The position numbers and the translations under genes are program-made. Shown here one piece after another: positions 43,951-54,542 of a stretch of 64,000 bases of DNA; the stretch's first letter is position 1, and every line of letters starts with the position of its first letter. The notes under the pieces were generated by a model. It had not been told where the DNA came from. It ran no database searches and saw only the letters and a list, made by a program, of their open reading frames with translations. Source of the DNA: Mesorhizobium sp. YC-39 (GTDB lineage: Bacteria; Pseudomonadota; Alphaproteobacteria; Rhizobiales; Rhizobiaceae); the NCBI RefSeq assembly GCF_025753795.1, contig NZ_JAOWPS010000002.1:558001-622000 (forward strand). Reading direction: 5' to 3'.

Positions 43951-44561
43951 CAGTTCTTCGCCGCTCCCGATTTCGCCGGCGGCGTGATCGACATCATGAC
44001 GCGCCCGCCGCAGGCATCGACCTGGGCCAGGCCACTCTTCATCTGTACGGTGAGCTTGCAGCCGACCAGCACATTGTCGCCCTGCGAAAGCACGACCTTG
44101 CTGCCTGAAAGCACCAGCACCTCGCTCTTCATGTCGAACGTGCCGCGATCGCCGGTGGCGACCTGGTCATCCGATTTGATATAGACTTTGTTGTCGACTT
44201 CCAGATGGTCGATGTTGGCCGATCCGGTCATCGCGGCGCCGGCGGCCGCCGCGCCCTTGGCGGCAGCGTCCTTCGCGGCGCCGGCGTCCTTGACGTAATA
44301 GACCGTCATCTTGCCGGCCTTGAGCACGGTCGGACCCTGGACAACGCTTACATTGCCCGTGAACACGGCGACGCTGTCCGCCTGGCGGACCTCGAGCTTG
44401 TCGCTTTCGATTTGGATGGGCTTGTCGCCGGACAATTTGAGGCCCGACAATTGGCTGGTGGCCTTGGACTGCGCCAGCGATGGCGTCGCTCCCAGGACCA
44501 GTGCCAGGATCGGCAATGCCGAAGCCGCGGCCACGAACCGTGCCGAACTAGTGAGCCGCAT
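43950..44561 (-). CDS. lptA: LPS transport periplasmic protein LptA
   Basis: 203 aa. Signal peptide ...[18 protein letters not shown], then the OstA-like beta-jellyroll: [43 protein letters not shown]. An Ala/Gly-rich insertion ([16 protein letters not shown]) interrupts the middle. Bridges LPS across the periplasm from LptC to LptDE. Overlaps lptC by 14 bp and lptB by 3-4 bp. Confidence 0.94.
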   Translation of the reverse strand: MRLTSSARFVAAASALPILALVLGATPSLAQSKATSQLSGLKLSGDKPIQIESDKLEVRQADSVAVFTGNVSVVQGPTVLKAGKMTVYYVKDAGAAKDAAAKGAAAAGAAMTGSANIDHLEVDNKVYIKSDDQVATGDRGTFDMKSEVLVLSGSKVVLSQGDNVLVGCKLTVQMKSGLAQVDACGGRVMMSITPPAKSGAAKN

Positions 44562-45261
44562 TGGTTTCTCCGCTCTCTGCCTCTGCCGCCTTCAAGCTGG
44601 CGGAATCGATGTTGACACGCACCTTGTTCTCGAAAACCACGATCTTGCCATTGTCCTGGATCGACATCGAATCCGCGATGATTCGCGACCCGCCACGGCT
44701 GACATCGACGGGGTCGTTCGTCTTCATAGTGCCTTTGCCCATGTCGAGAAAGACCGATTTGAACTTTGCCTCCAAGCCGTCGGTGGTGGTTATGGTGACA
44801 TCGCTGGTCAGGTTCATCGTGTTGCCGTCGCGATCATAGGTGCCGTGCGAGGCATTGATGGCTGCCACATTGTCGGACGAGACCGGCAGTTTGGCGTTGA
44901 TACCTTCCAGATCGATGATGCCTTGCTTGCCCACATCCTGTATGGCGCGCAAGGCCGTCATTGAATAGGGCAGCTTCTCTTTGGTGAACCCGTTGAGCTT
45001 GGGATTGGCCATCACCAGCTTGCCATTGGTAAAGGCGCTGCCGTCGGCCTGGACTTTAAACGACACAGGTGCCGCGAGATAGGAATAGACCGGGAAAGCG
45101 ACCGCGATCACCGTCGCGATCAGCGGCACCGCCAGCTTCAAGACACGCACGCGGCGCGAATGGCGCTGGGCGACGTCGAAGGCGTCGCCCCGCGTTGGGC
45201 CTACGGCAGGGGGTGCCAACTCCGCCTCGGTGTTGGTAGGTTCGATCGGTCTGGCTAACAT
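44548..45261 (-). CDS. lptC: LPS export protein LptC
   Basis: 237 aa. One N-terminal membrane helix (VLKLAVPLIATVIAVAFPVYSYL) and a periplasmic domain (FKVQADGSAFTNGKLVMANPKLNGF...DVTITTTDGLEAKFKSVFLDMGKGTM). Start ATG at 45259-45261 chosen; a GTG at 45294 would add 11 residues. First gene of the lptC-lptA-lptB-rpoN-hpf-ptsN block. Confidence 0.9.
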   Translation of the reverse strand: MLARPIEPTNTEAELAPPAVGPTRGDAFDVAQRHSRRVRVLKLAVPLIATVIAVAFPVYSYLAAPVSFKVQADGSAFTNGKLVMANPKLNGFTKEKLPYSMTALRAIQDVGKQGIIDLEGINAKLPVSSDNVAAINASHGTYDRDGNTMNLTSDVTITTTDGLEAKFKSVFLDMGKGTMKTNDPVDVSRGGSRIIADSMSIQDNGKIVVFENKVRVNIDSASLKAAEAESGETNAAH

Positions 45262-45587
45262 GACTGTTTCTTCTAAACCCCTGCCCGCAAGCACCCTATA
45301 GGTGGGATGCCAACGCCCTCAAGCAAGCACAAGCCGACGAAAACCGCAAAAATGTGACGGTTTTGCTATGCGAACGAAAATGGACCCGGCACAACTTGCA
45401 CGTCATACCAGATACGGACGCAATGCGTTAGAGCCTGGGCAGGCGCTGATACCTTATGACATCCCGGCTTGCGAATGTCGAAGGCTCTGTCTTTGACGCA
45501 GGCGCTTCAGAAACGCGTCAGGAAACGGTAGCCGGGCGCGGATGGTTGCTTTAAAAGCATCTCTTCCCACCGACGACGAGGCTGACC
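45262..45587. other. 326-bp divergent intergenic region lptC/sppA
   Basis: Holds the promoters of both divergent operons. No gene is supported: a short frame on the plus strand at 45302-45496 has no ribosome site and no protein-like sequence. The half near sppA contains GACGACGAGGCTGACC, the sppA ribosome site. Confidence 0.5.
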
Positions 45588-46544
45588 ATGGCACTGAGAG
45601 CCGACGACCTGATCGACCGCCGCCGCTTGCGCCGCAAGCTGACATTCTGGCGCGTTGGAGCACTTGTTGTCGCGGCAGCCGGGTTGATTGCCCTTTCGAC
45701 CTGGATCTACGGCGACGACTTCACCGGCACGGCGGTCGACCATATCGCCAAGGTCAAGATCGAGGGTACCATCACCGAGGACGAGGAGTTGATCAAGCGA
45801 CTGGAGACCATTCGCCAGTCCTCGAAGGTGAAAGCTGTGATCCTGTCGATCGATTCGCCGGGCGGCACCACCGTCGGCGGTGAATCGATCTACGAGGAAG
45901 TGCGCAAGCTGGCCGCCGACAAGCCTGTGGTGGCGCAGGTCGGCACGCTCGCCGCGTCGGCGGGCTACATGATCGCAACTGCGACCGATCATATTGTCGC
46001 GCGTCAATCCTCGATCGTCGGCTCCATCGGCGTGCTGATCCAGTACCCTGACGTCAGCGGTCTCATGGACAAGCTCGGTATCAAGCTGGAGGAGGTGAAA
46101 TCCTCGCCATTGAAGGCCTCGCCCTCGCCCTTCAAGCCGACCAATGATGACGAACGCGCCATGGTCCGCAAACTCATTCTCGACAGCTATGACTGGTTCG
46201 TCGGCATCGTCGCCGAACGCCGCAAGATGACCCATGAGCAAGCTCTGGCACTCGCCGACGGGTCGATTTTCACCGGCCGGCAGGCTGTGACCAACAAATT
46301 GATCGACGCGGTCGGCGGCGAAACCGAGGCGATCGACTGGCTCGCAACCAAGGGCGTCGATGCCAAGCTCAAGGTGGTCGAGTGGAAGAATACCGAAGCG
46401 CGCGGCGGCTTCCTGTTCTCCAAGGCGATGGCGAAAACCATCGGCAGCGCACTCGGCCTGCCTGACTATGGCGGCGACGTCATTCACGAAATCGGAGCGG
46501 ACCGCTTGTTTCTTGACGGTCTCGTTTCCGTCTGGCACCCTTGA
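45588..46544 (+). CDS. sppA: Signal peptide peptidase SppA (short form)
   Basis: 318 aa. One N-terminal helix (VGALVVAAAGLIALSTWIY). Ser124 in AASAGYMIA is the predicted nucleophile and Lys176 in SSPLKASPSPF the general base, 52 residues apart as in B. subtilis SppA. SIDSPGGTTVGGESIYEE is also conserved. Cleaves remnant signal peptides in the membrane. Starts 83 bp before ihfB, a linkage found in many Rhizobiales. Confidence 0.95.
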   Translation: MALRADDLIDRRRLRRKLTFWRVGALVVAAAGLIALSTWIYGDDFTGTAVDHIAKVKIEGTITEDEELIKRLETIRQSSKVKAVILSIDSPGGTTVGGESIYEEVRKLAADKPVVAQVGTLAASAGYMIATATDHIVARQSSIVGSIGVLIQYPDVSGLMDKLGIKLEEVKSSPLKASPSPFKPTNDDERAMVRKLILDSYDWFVGIVAERRKMTHEQALALADGSIFTGRQAVTNKLIDAVGGETEAIDWLATKGVDAKLKVVEWKNTEARGGFLFSKAMAKTIGSALGLPDYGGDVIHEIGADRLFLDGLVSVWHP

Positions 46545-46626
46545 GGAGCCGTTTGGGACGAGTGAAAAAAGCAAATAAAATCATCCTCATAATTTTGACC
46601 GCACTGCTTTCACGGGGACCCTTCTG

Positions 46627-46911
46627 ATGATCAAATCCGAACTTGTGCAGATTATCGCCACGCGCAATCCGCATCTTTTCCTGCGCGACGTCGAAAACAT
46701 TGTTGGCGCGATTTTCGACGAGATCACTGACGCCCTTGCCGAAGGCAACCGGGTCGAATTGCGCGGCTTCGGTGCTTTTTCGGTGAAAAACCGACCCGCC
46801 CGTACCGGCCGCAATCCGCGCACAGGCGAATCCGTCGAGGTCGAGGAGAAATGGGTGCCGTTCTTCAAGACCGGCAAGGAATTGCGTGAAAGGCTGAACG
46901 GCGGCAAATAG
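46627..46911 (+). CDS. ihfB: Integration host factor subunit beta
   Basis: 94 aa, HU/IHF fold: [76 protein letters not shown], with the conserved DNA-intercalating Pro in RNPRTG. Bends DNA at specific sites, including sigma-54 promoters, together with IhfA encoded elsewhere. Confidence 0.96.
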   Translation: MIKSELVQIIATRNPHLFLRDVENIVGAIFDEITDALAEGNRVELRGFGAFSVKNRPARTGRNPRTGESVEVEEKWVPFFKTGKELRERLNGGK

Positions 46912-46965
46912 GCGCCGCATCCGCGGCAAATCAGCCTGTCGACAAGTTCTTCCGACGGAAAAAAC

Positions 46966-47310
46966 ATGTTCAATCGCTTCATCCTCATCGTGGTCTTCGT
47001 GCCGCTGGCCGTCATCCTGATTGCGCTGGCCGTCGCCAACCGCGAGCTGGTGGCCTTCACGCTCGACCCGTTCAACCCCGGTAATCCGGCGCTGACGCTA
47101 ACGCTGCCGCTGTTCATCTTCCTGTTCCTGGCTCTTGCCATCGGCATGATCGTCGGCAGCCTTGCGACCTGGGTCAAGCAGGGCCGCTACCGCAAGCTGG
47201 CGCGTCAGCGCGGCGTCGAAGCCGAGAACCTGCGCCAGGCGGTCAGCCGTGCACCCTCGGTGCCGCAAGGCTCGGCCCAAGGGTCAGCCTTGCCGAAGCC
47301 AACGAATTGA
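46966..47310 (+). CDS. LapA (DUF1049) domain membrane protein
   Basis: 114 aa: two helices (FILIVVFVPLAVILIALAVAN and TLTLPLFIFLFLALAIGMIVGSLATW) separated by the short DPFNPGNPA loop, the usual LapA/DUF1049 arrangement, then a basic coiled tail (KQGRYRKLARQRGVEAENLRQAV). LapA relatives help LPS assembly in E. coli. Follows ihfB by 54 bp. Confidence 0.85.
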   Translation: MFNRFILIVVFVPLAVILIALAVANRELVAFTLDPFNPGNPALTLTLPLFIFLFLALAIGMIVGSLATWVKQGRYRKLARQRGVEAENLRQAVSRAPSVPQGSAQGSALPKPTN

Positions 47311-47347
47311 AAATCGGTTTGGCATTTTTTCCTCCACGGAGCTTTTG

Positions 47348-48319
47348 ATGCTGACCATTTCGGCCGCCGAGGTCGATCATGCGCTCACCTTTCCCGGGCT
47401 GGTCGAGACGCTGCGCGCCGCCTTTCGCGATGGAGCGGTGCAACCGGTCAGGCATCACCATACGGTCGAACGGCCCGACGGTGCGGCCTCGACGCTGTTG
47501 CTGATGCCGGCCTGGACCGATTTCAACGCCGCCGGAACTTCGGCGGGCGGCCATATCGGCGTCAAGATCGTCACCGTCTCGCCCGACAACAATGCTCTCG
47601 GCAAACCCGCAGTGATGGGACTTTACCTCCTGCTCGACGGCGCCACCGGCGAGCCCGAGGCCATGATCGACGGCCAGCGGCTGACGCAGTGGCGCACAGC
47701 CTGCGCCTCGGCGCTGGCCGCCTCCTATCTCGCCCGCGAGGACGCTTCGCGGCTGCTGGTGGTCGGCGCCGGCGCGCTGTCGCCCTTTCTTGCCAAAGCG
47801 CATTCGGCGGTGCGGCCGATCAAGACCATCCGCATCTGGAACCGCACGCCCGCCAATGCCGAAAAGGTCGCGGCGGGTCTGCGCGCCGAAGGTTTTGCGG
47901 CGGAAGCCGCCAGCGATCTCGACGCCGAACTTGGCGAAGCCGACATCGTCTCGTCGGCAACCATTACCACGAAGCCGCTGATCCGGGGCGCGCTCCTGCG
48001 GTCGGGAACCCATGTCGACCTGGTTGGCGGCTTCACGCCTGAAATGCGTGAAAGCGACGACGATGCGATTGCGCGCGCCCGCGTCTATGTCGACACCCGC
48101 GCCGGCGCCACCAAGGAGGCCGGGGACATCGTCCAGCCACTGGCTTCCGGCGTGCTGAAGGTGGATGCCATCGTCGCCGATCTGCATGAACTAGCGCGCG
48201 GCGAGAAGAACGGCCGCCAGAGCCCTGGTGAGATCACGCTGTTCAAATCAGTCGGCGCGGCCCTCGAGGACCTCGCCGCCGGCATTGCCGTGTACAAGGG
48301 GAGTAAGGGAGTACGGTAA
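47348..48319 (+). CDS. Ornithine cyclodeaminase/mu-crystallin family protein
   Basis: 323 aa. N-terminal lobe with GGHIGVKIVTVSPDNNALGKPAV, and GQRLTQWRTACASALAASYLAR; Rossmann fold at LLVVGAGALSPFLAKAHSAV. Members include ornithine cyclodeaminase, alanine dehydrogenase and ketimine reductases; the specific substrate cannot be read. ATG at 47348 after CCACGGAGC. The last seven codons lie inside the left arm of a long hairpin. Confidence 0.9.
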   Translation: MLTISAAEVDHALTFPGLVETLRAAFRDGAVQPVRHHHTVERPDGAASTLLLMPAWTDFNAAGTSAGGHIGVKIVTVSPDNNALGKPAVMGLYLLLDGATGEPEAMIDGQRLTQWRTACASALAASYLAREDASRLLVVGAGALSPFLAKAHSAVRPIKTIRIWNRTPANAEKVAAGLRAEGFAAEAASDLDAELGEADIVSSATITTKPLIRGALLRSGTHVDLVGGFTPEMRESDDDAIARARVYVDTRAGATKEAGDIVQPLASGVLKVDAIVADLHELARGEKNGRQSPGEITLFKSVGAALEDLAAGIAVYKGSKGVR

Positions 48320-48374
48320 TAGGGGAATAGGACTGCTTTTGCCTACTGCCCTACTGCCCTACTCCCTTACTGCC
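48298..48374. repeat. Heptad-repeat hairpin, copy 1
   Basis: Left arm 48298-48331 built of G-G-G-A-G-T-A units and right arm 48342-48374 built of C-C-T-A-C-T-G-C units; the arms pair almost throughout, with a roughly 10-nt loop. It includes the stop codon and last codons of the upstream gene. Related hairpins occur at 55600 and 56328. Could act as a transcription terminator. Confidence 0.7.
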
Positions 48375-48425
48375 TGATGGGAACCCCTGTCCGGCGACCA
48401 CGTTTGTTGCGCCGCTGGATGTGCT

Positions 48426-49550
48426 GTGGCAGAAGCGGGCCAAGCCGCCGTCCGGAGATGCTCCGTCTTGAAACCTTTTCGCGACAAACGCCGCGATAGC
48501 CGCTCGCAGTTCGCGAAAAGCGGAGCAGAACAGGCGCGCCCGCGGGAGGGTCACGCAGCGACCAGGCCCGATGCAAAACCGGGCGCGCGCCACGAGACGA
48601 GGGACCGTTCCGAACCAAAGGCCGCACCGCGTGTCCTTTCCCGCCGCGACGGTGCCCTGCCCGCTGAACGTCTTCCGGTAATCCTCGAAGTGGCGCCCAA
48701 CGCCGACTACGCGCTGCTCGACAGCGGCGCCGGGCAAAAGCTTGAACAATACGGTCCCTACCGCATTGTGCGGCCCGAGGGCCAGGCGATCTGGCAAAAG
48801 GCGCTGCCGGTAAAAGACTGGGACCGTGCCGACGCCATTTTCACTGGCGATACCGACGAGGAAGGCATCGGCCGCTGGCGCTTCCCCAGGACGCCGCTCG
48901 GCGAGACCTGGCCGATGAAGCATGACGGCATCGACTATCTCGGCCGTTTCACCTCGTTTCGCCATGTCGGCGTCTTCCCCGAACAGGCCTCGCACTGGGA
49001 CCACATGGCCGGACTGATCGCGGCGGCGAAGCGGCCGGTGAAAGTGCTCAACCTGTTCGGCTATACCGGACTTGCCTCGCTGGTGGCGGCCCGCGCCGGC
49101 GCCGAGGTCACCCATGTCGACGCCTCCAAGAAGGCGATCGGCTGGGCCCGCGAAAACCAGGAGATAGCCGGACTGTCGCAAAAGCCGATCCGCTGGATCG
49201 TCGACGACGCGGTGAAATTCGCCGAGCGCGAGGAACGCCGTGGCAGCCGCTACGACATCGTCCTGTTCGACCCGCCGGCCTATGGCCGCGGCCCCAAGGG
49301 CGAGGTCTGGCAGCTGTTCGAGGACCTCCCTGCCCTGACCGACCTTTGCCGCTCGATCCTGACGCCAAGGCCGCTTGCAGTGGTGCTGACCGCCTATTCG
49401 ATCCGCGCCTCCTTCTTCGCCATCCATGCCCTGATGCGCGACACTTTCGCCGGCATGGGCGGCACGGTCGAATCCGGCGAACTGATCATCCGCGAACAAT
49501 CCGCCGGGCGGGCGCTGTCGACCTCGCTGTTCTCGCGCTGGGTGGCTTGA
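48426..49550 (+). CDS. Class I SAM-dependent RNA methyltransferase (RlmI-like)
   Basis: 374 aa from a GTG at 48426; the true start may lie slightly downstream, since the first 65 residues are Arg-rich and have no family match. The core has motif I VKVLNLFGYTGLASLVAARAGAEVTHVDASKKAIGWARENQ and the catalytic region YDIVLFDPPAYGRGPKGEVWQL, as in RlmI/RlmK enzymes that make m5C in 23S rRNA, but no PUA domain. The stop is followed directly by the ATG of the next methyltransferase. Confidence 0.85.
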   Translation: MAEAGQAAVRRCSVLKPFRDKRRDSRSQFAKSGAEQARPREGHAATRPDAKPGARHETRDRSEPKAAPRVLSRRDGALPAERLPVILEVAPNADYALLDSGAGQKLEQYGPYRIVRPEGQAIWQKALPVKDWDRADAIFTGDTDEEGIGRWRFPRTPLGETWPMKHDGIDYLGRFTSFRHVGVFPEQASHWDHMAGLIAAAKRPVKVLNLFGYTGLASLVAARAGAEVTHVDASKKAIGWARENQEIAGLSQKPIRWIVDDAVKFAEREERRGSRYDIVLFDPPAYGRGPKGEVWQLFEDLPALTDLCRSILTPRPLAVVLTAYSIRASFFAIHALMRDTFAGMGGTVESGELIIREQSAGRALSTSLFSRWVA

Positions 49551-50399
49551 ATGAGCGGACACGAAGGAACCCGCGCCGTCGGCCAGGTGAAAGAGGTTAC
49601 CAGCCTCGCCAACCCGCTGATCAAGGACATTAAGGCGCTGGCGCTCAAGAAATTCCGCGACCAGCAGAATGCCTTCATGGCCGAGGGACTGAAACTGGTC
49701 ATCGATGCGCTCGATCTCGGCTGGCAGATCAGAACGCTGGTTTTCGCCAAGGCCGGACGTGGCAATGCGGCGGTGGAAAAGGCCGCGGCGCGCACGGTTG
49801 CCGCCGGCGGCACTGTGCTCGAAGTTTCGGAAAAGGTTCTTGTCGCCATCACCCGCCGCGACAATCCGCAGATGGTGGTCGGCGTCTTTTCGCAAAAGAT
49901 CCTGCCGCTGAAAGACATCCGCGCCCGGGATGGCGATGTGTGGGTGGCGCTCGACCGGGTGCGCGATCCCGGCAATCTCGGCACGGTCATCCGCACCGTC
50001 GATGCCGTCGGCGCCAGCGGCGTCATCCTGGTCGGCGAGACCACCGATCCTTTTTCCGTCGAGACCGTGCGCGCCACCATGGGCTCAATCTTCGCCGTGC
50101 CGGTCGCCAAGGCGACACCGGAAGCCTTCCTTGCCTGGCGAAAAGGCTTTCCGGGTCTCGTCGCCGGCACGCATCTGAAGGGCGCGGTGGACTACCGCTC
50201 CGTCGATTTTTCCAAAGGCCCGGTGCTGCTGGTGATGGGCAACGAGCAGCAGGGCCTGCCCGACAGCCTCGCCGAAAGTTGCGACAGACTGCTCAGGATT
50301 CCACAAGCCGGTCGCGCCGATTCGCTCAATCTCGCGGTGGCGACCGGCGTGATGCTGTTCGAGATCCGGCGCGGCGCGCTGAAACTGGAGCCGGACTAG
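49551..50399 (+). CDS. TrmH/SpoU family RNA methyltransferase
   Basis: 282 aa. An N-terminal L30e-like substrate-binding domain (about residues 10-100) precedes the knotted SPOUT domain with the three motifs VRDPGNLGTVIRTVDAVGASGVIL, LLVMGNEQQGLP and IPQAGRADSLNLAVATGVMLFE. Methylates 2'-O of ribose in rRNA or tRNA. Immediately after the RlmI-like gene (TGA-ATG), so the two form an RNA-modification operon. Confidence 0.92.
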   Translation: MSGHEGTRAVGQVKEVTSLANPLIKDIKALALKKFRDQQNAFMAEGLKLVIDALDLGWQIRTLVFAKAGRGNAAVEKAAARTVAAGGTVLEVSEKVLVAITRRDNPQMVVGVFSQKILPLKDIRARDGDVWVALDRVRDPGNLGTVIRTVDAVGASGVILVGETTDPFSVETVRATMGSIFAVPVAKATPEAFLAWRKGFPGLVAGTHLKGAVDYRSVDFSKGPVLLVMGNEQQGLPDSLAESCDRLLRIPQAGRADSLNLAVATGVMLFEIRRGALKLEPD

Positions 50400-50443
50400 A
50401 CCATGATCCTGAAAAGCGTCCGGTTTTCGGACAAGATCATGGT
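50400..50443. repeat. Family B palindromic repeat (full form)
   Basis: ACCATGATC (50400-50408) and GATCATGGT (50435-50443) as perfect 9-bp outer arms; GAAAAG and GTTTTC as inner arms. Begins at the base after the TAG stop of the SpoU gene and lies 21 bp before the lspA start. Confidence 0.8.
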
Positions 50444-50464
50444 CAAGCAAGAGGGCATCAAATC

Positions 50465-50983
50465 GTGAAATCCCAGTGGGTCAGATCATGGTCCCCCTAC
50501 GCGCTTCTGGTCGTTGTGGCAATCGCGCTTGACCAGTGGGTGAAACACCTGGTCGAGACTGGCCTCCCCTTTCAGGAAAAGCTCGATCTTGTGCCGTTCC
50601 TGGCGCTTTACCGCACCTACAACACCGGCATTGCCTTCTCGATGTTTTCGTCCTTCGGCGACACGGGCCTGGTGATCATTGCAACCCTGGTTGTCGCTTT
50701 CGTGCTCTATCTCGCGGCCCGCACCCCGGCCGGCCATCTGCTTGCCCGCATCGGCTTTGCGCTGATCATCGGTGGCGCGCTCGGCAATCTGCTTGACCGC
50801 GCGGTCTATGGTCATGTCATCGACTATATTTTGTTCCACACGCCGGTCTGGTCCTTCGCCGTCTTCAACCTTGCCGACACCTTCATCTCGGTGGGTGCGG
50901 TTTTGGTCGTCTTCGACGAACTCATCGGCTGGCGACGCGAAGCCCGGCCTCAAGACCCGAACGCCCAGGGTCCTGACACCTGA
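50465..50983 (+). CDS. lspA: Lipoprotein signal peptidase LspA
   Basis: 172-aa inner-membrane aspartyl protease with four helices. Catalytic aspartates lie in AVYGHVIDYI (Asp120) and VFNLADTFISVG (Asp138); TYNTGIAFSMF is the conserved N-terminal region. GTG start at 50465 with AAGAGGG upstream. Removes signal peptides from diacylglyceryl-prolipoproteins. Located after RNA methyltransferase genes and before acuI. Confidence 0.95.
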   Translation: MKSQWVRSWSPYALLVVVAIALDQWVKHLVETGLPFQEKLDLVPFLALYRTYNTGIAFSMFSSFGDTGLVIIATLVVAFVLYLAARTPAGHLLARIGFALIIGGALGNLLDRAVYGHVIDYILFHTPVWSFAVFNLADTFISVGAVLVVFDELIGWRREARPQDPNAQGPDT

Positions 50984-51036
50984 ACGATTGACCTCAACCA
51001 CCTGCCGCCACACATTCGAAAGCCCGAGGAGAAAAA

Positions 51037-52026
51037 ATGTCCGAAACCTTCAAAGCCATTCTCGTCTCGCGCGACGCCGAAAAGAAACAATCGGTCGCGG
51101 TGACCGACCTGACCGAAGCCGACCTGATGGAAGGCGATGTCACAGTCGCCGTCGAGGCGACGACGGTGAACTACAAGGATGGGCTTGCCATAACAGGCAA
51201 GGCGCCGGTGATCCGCCGCTGGCCGCTGGTGCCGGGCATCGACTTTGCCGGCACCGTTATCTCGTCTTCCCATGCCGACTGGCGCAAGGGTGACAAGGTC
51301 ATATTGAACGGCTGGGGCGTCGGAGAAACGCATTTCGGCGCCTATGCGGCGCGCGCCCGCGTCAAGGGCGACTGGCTGGTGCCGTTGCCGGACGGCATGA
51401 GTCCGCATGACGCGATGGCGGTCGGCACGGCCGGCTACACCGCCATGCTTTGCGTCATCGCGCTGGAGCGGCACGGCATCGTCCCCGATCGCGGCCCTGT
51501 GGTGGTGACGGGCGCTGCCGGCGGTGTCGGCTCGGTCGCCGTCTCGATCCTGTCCAGCCTCGGCTATCATATCATCGCCTCGACCGGCCGCGGCGCCGAA
51601 AGTCCCTATCTGATCGACCTCGGCGCTGCTGAGGTGATTTCGCGCGACGAGCTTGCCCAGCCGGCAAAACCGCTCGCCAAGGAACGCTGGGCCGGTGGCG
51701 TCGACGCGGTCGGCAGTCACACGCTGGCCAATGTTCTTTCGATGACCTCCTATGGCGGCGCGGTCGCCGCCTGCGGCCTGGCTGGCGGCATGGACCTGCC
51801 GGCAAGCGTCGCCCCCTTCATCCTGCGCGGCATTAGCCTGCTCGGCATCGATTCGGTGATGGCGCCAAAGGCGATCCGCCTGGAGGCATGGCGCCGCATC
51901 GCTACGGACCTCGACCATCAAAAGCTTGCCAGCCTGTCCACGACCATCGGTTTCGACGACATCGTCGGCGCCGCGCATGACATCGTCGAGGGCAAGATCC
52001 GTGGCCGCGTGGTGGTGGATATGTGA
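51037..52026 (+). CDS. acuI: Acrylyl-CoA reductase (NADPH) family oxidoreductase AcuI/YhdH
   Basis: 329-aa MDR family enzyme. Begins [50 protein letters not shown] and has [32 protein letters not shown] and the NADPH site [21 protein letters not shown], all typical of AcuI. Reduces acryloyl-CoA to propionyl-CoA, for example in 3-hydroxypropionate or DMSP metabolism, and protects against acrylate. ATG at 51037 after GAGGAGAAAAA. Confidence 0.92.
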   Translation: MSETFKAILVSRDAEKKQSVAVTDLTEADLMEGDVTVAVEATTVNYKDGLAITGKAPVIRRWPLVPGIDFAGTVISSSHADWRKGDKVILNGWGVGETHFGAYAARARVKGDWLVPLPDGMSPHDAMAVGTAGYTAMLCVIALERHGIVPDRGPVVVTGAAGGVGSVAVSILSSLGYHIIASTGRGAESPYLIDLGAAEVISRDELAQPAKPLAKERWAGGVDAVGSHTLANVLSMTSYGGAVAACGLAGGMDLPASVAPFILRGISLLGIDSVMAPKAIRLEAWRRIATDLDHQKLASLSTTIGFDDIVGAAHDIVEGKIRGRVVVDM

Positions 52027-52136
52027 GCTCTTTTCGCCTCTTAATCTTTAGCCGTGAAAGGCAAAAACGGCGCGACCGTTAAAATTCGAACGATCCGCCA
52101 CAATTTTCCATAATCTCTATCTGGCAAAGGTTCCGC

Positions 52137-54425
52137 ATGATCGCGGAACCCGGCATCAAAGAGACGGAGAGTGCCGAGAGCGTCAATGGGATCGGCCCTG
52201 AGGCGCCGAGGCGGCAGATCGTCGCCGCACCGCCGTTGGCGCCGGAATTGCCCAGGGCCAACCGCGAAGGCCTACCGTTCCTGACGCTCGTCGCCATCGT
52301 CGTGATGGCAGGGCTTGCCCATCTGACCGGAGCGCCGATCTTCGTTACCGTTGGCCTTCTGGCGACCGGCATCGCCGGTCTCGCCATGCATCTGCGCGCC
52401 AAACGCACCGAGCGCCGCACGGTCGCCCTGCTCGACGAAACGACGGCTCGCAGCCGCGCCGAGATCGAAACGCTGGCCGACCGCATGTGGGAGATGCAAG
52501 AGAGCGAGGAACGCTTTCGCGGGCTGATCGACGCCCTCGGCGACCTCGTCGTCCACCGCGACCGTGACGGCCACATCGTCTATGCCAACAAGGTCTTCGC
52601 CGATCTTGTCGAAACCGACCAGCGCGATCTTGCCGGCAAGACGCTGGCCGAACTCGGCATTGATGTCGGCATCGTTCCCGACGCCGCCTTTTCCGATCAC
52701 GAATGCCTGAGTTCCACCGACGTCGCCATCCGCACGCCGGGCGGTCCGCGCTGGTTCTCGTGGATCGAACTGTCGGTGCGCGACAAGGACAGCGGTGCGG
52801 TGTCGCATCGCGCCATCGCTCGCGACATCACGGCGCGCAAGCGCGCCGAATCGTCGCTCATCACCGCCCGCGAGCGGGCCGAATATGCAAGCCAGGCCAA
52901 ATCGCGCTTCCTCGCCACCGTCAGCCATGAGATCCGTACGCCGATGAACGGCATCATGGGCATGGCGAGGCTCTTGGCGGACACCAATCTCTCGCCCGAA
53001 CAGCGGACCTATGTTGGTGCCGTTTCCACCTCGGCCAGCGCCCTGCTGGCGCTGATCGAGGACCTGCTTGACTATTCAAAGATCGAGGCCGGCCGCTTCG
53101 ATCCCGAACCACAGCCAATGTCCGTGCGCGAGATTGCCGACAACATCATCGAGCTCCTGGCGGCACGCGCCTTCGCCAAGAATATCGGTCTTGGCTGCCA
53201 TGTCGAACCCGACGTGCCGCAGATGATATCAGCCGATCCGGGAAGGGTCAGGCAGGTGCTGCTCAATCTCATCGGCAACGCCATCAAGTTCACCGACAGC
53301 GGCGGTGTGCTGGTGACCGTCGCCCGCATCCGCACTGAAACCACCGACCGCATCCGCTTCACCATAACCGACACCGGTCCCGGCCTGCATGAGGACGACC
53401 TGGAGCGCATCTTCGAGGAATTCGAACAGGCGGATGGCACCTCGACCCGCGCGCATGGCGGCGCGGGTCTCGGCCTTGCCATATCCAAGCGCCTGGTGAT
53501 CGCCATGGGCGGCACGATTTCCGTGTCGAGCCAACTCGGCCAGGGCTCGGAATTCATCCTCGAAATCCCTGCGGTGTCGGCCACCGAGGCGCCGCAGAAT
53601 CGGCAGAATGCGCTGTCGGACCGGCGCGCGGTGATCCTTTCGAAGAACGCCATCGAGGCCGATGCCATAGCCCGCACCATCCGCGCCAATGGCGGCAAGG
53701 TCGATCTGGCCGCGACCGCTGCCCAGGCCGCGCCCTTCGCCGGAAGCTGCGACGTGCTCCTGGTCGACGCGGCCATGGAAGAAAGTGACGGCAGGCTGCT
53801 CAAGCGCCTTCGCCAGAGCGGCTTTGTCGATTGCGAGGCGATCACGCTGATCGCGCCGACGGACCGCGGCATGCTTGGCGAGTTCCGCGCCAACGGTTAC
53901 GCCACCTTCCTGGCAAGGCCGGTGCGCGGCGAGACGCTGCTGCGCGTGCTTTTGACCAGCCATGCGCCGGCGCACGACCAGCCAGAGGCGGAAAAGCATG
54001 GCGCGCCATCGGTGCGCGCCATCGGCAGCCGCCAGCACGGCCTGTCCGTGCTGATCGCGGAGGACAATGATATCAATGCCATGCTTGCCCGAGCCACGCT
54101 TTTGAAGGCCGGGCATCGGGTGAAAGTGGTCGGCAACGGCAAGGCTGCCGTCGAGGCCGTCATCGGCACCGGCCACAAGCACCGCTTCGACGTGGTGCTG
54201 ATGGATCTGCATATGCCCGTGATGGATGGACTGGACGCCATCGCCGCCATCCGCCGCTACGAGGAGGAAACCGCCGCGCCGCCGGTTCCGATCATGGTTC
54301 TGTCGGCGGACAGTCAGGAAAAAACCCGCCACGCGGTGCTTGCCCATGGCGCCAGCGGTTTCGTCACCAAGCCGCTCGATCCCGATGCACTCGTCCATGC
54401 GGTCGAGGGCCAGGTGGCGGCCTGA
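52137..54425 (+). CDS. Hybrid sensor histidine kinase with PAS and two receiver domains
   Basis: 762 aa. Two membrane helices (about residues 43-85), PAS domain (about 120-240), HisKA with His264 ([17 protein letters not shown]), HATPase_c ([33 protein letters not shown]), a degenerate first receiver (Asp544 in LLVDAAME) and a second receiver with Asp690 ([13 protein letters not shown]). No Hpt domain or separate response regulator is next to it. The gene precedes olsB on the same strand, so a role in membrane-lipid control is possible. Confidence 0.92.
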   Translation: MIAEPGIKETESAESVNGIGPEAPRRQIVAAPPLAPELPRANREGLPFLTLVAIVVMAGLAHLTGAPIFVTVGLLATGIAGLAMHLRAKRTERRTVALLDETTARSRAEIETLADRMWEMQESEERFRGLIDALGDLVVHRDRDGHIVYANKVFADLVETDQRDLAGKTLAELGIDVGIVPDAAFSDHECLSSTDVAIRTPGGPRWFSWIELSVRDKDSGAVSHRAIARDITARKRAESSLITARERAEYASQAKSRFLATVSHEIRTPMNGIMGMARLLADTNLSPEQRTYVGAVSTSASALLALIEDLLDYSKIEAGRFDPEPQPMSVREIADNIIELLAARAFAKNIGLGCHVEPDVPQMISADPGRVRQVLLNLIGNAIKFTDSGGVLVTVARIRTETTDRIRFTITDTGPGLHEDDLERIFEEFEQADGTSTRAHGGAGLGLAISKRLVIAMGGTISVSSQLGQGSEFILEIPAVSATEAPQNRQNALSDRRAVILSKNAIEADAIARTIRANGGKVDLAATAAQAAPFAGSCDVLLVDAAMEESDGRLLKRLRQSGFVDCEAITLIAPTDRGMLGEFRANGYATFLARPVRGETLLRVLLTSHAPAHDQPEAEKHGAPSVRAIGSRQHGLSVLIAEDNDINAMLARATLLKAGHRVKVVGNGKAAVEAVIGTGHKHRFDVVLMDLHMPVMDGLDAIAAIRRYEEETAAPPVPIMVLSADSQEKTRHAVLAHGASGFVTKPLDPDALVHAVEGQVAA

Positions 54426-54542
54426 CGCTCGCCTCTCCAGTGAGCGCAGCGCGCCCTGTCCCCAAGCAGTGTGCCGGTAACGGTACTGACGCGCTCCGCG
54501 CCTATCGGACACGCAAAAGACGCTCCAGGTCTGCGACTTTTT

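Noticed and set aside
45302..45496. 64-aa frame in the lptC/sppA gap
   Set aside because: No ribosome site, no hydrophobic or conserved pattern; treated as non-coding.
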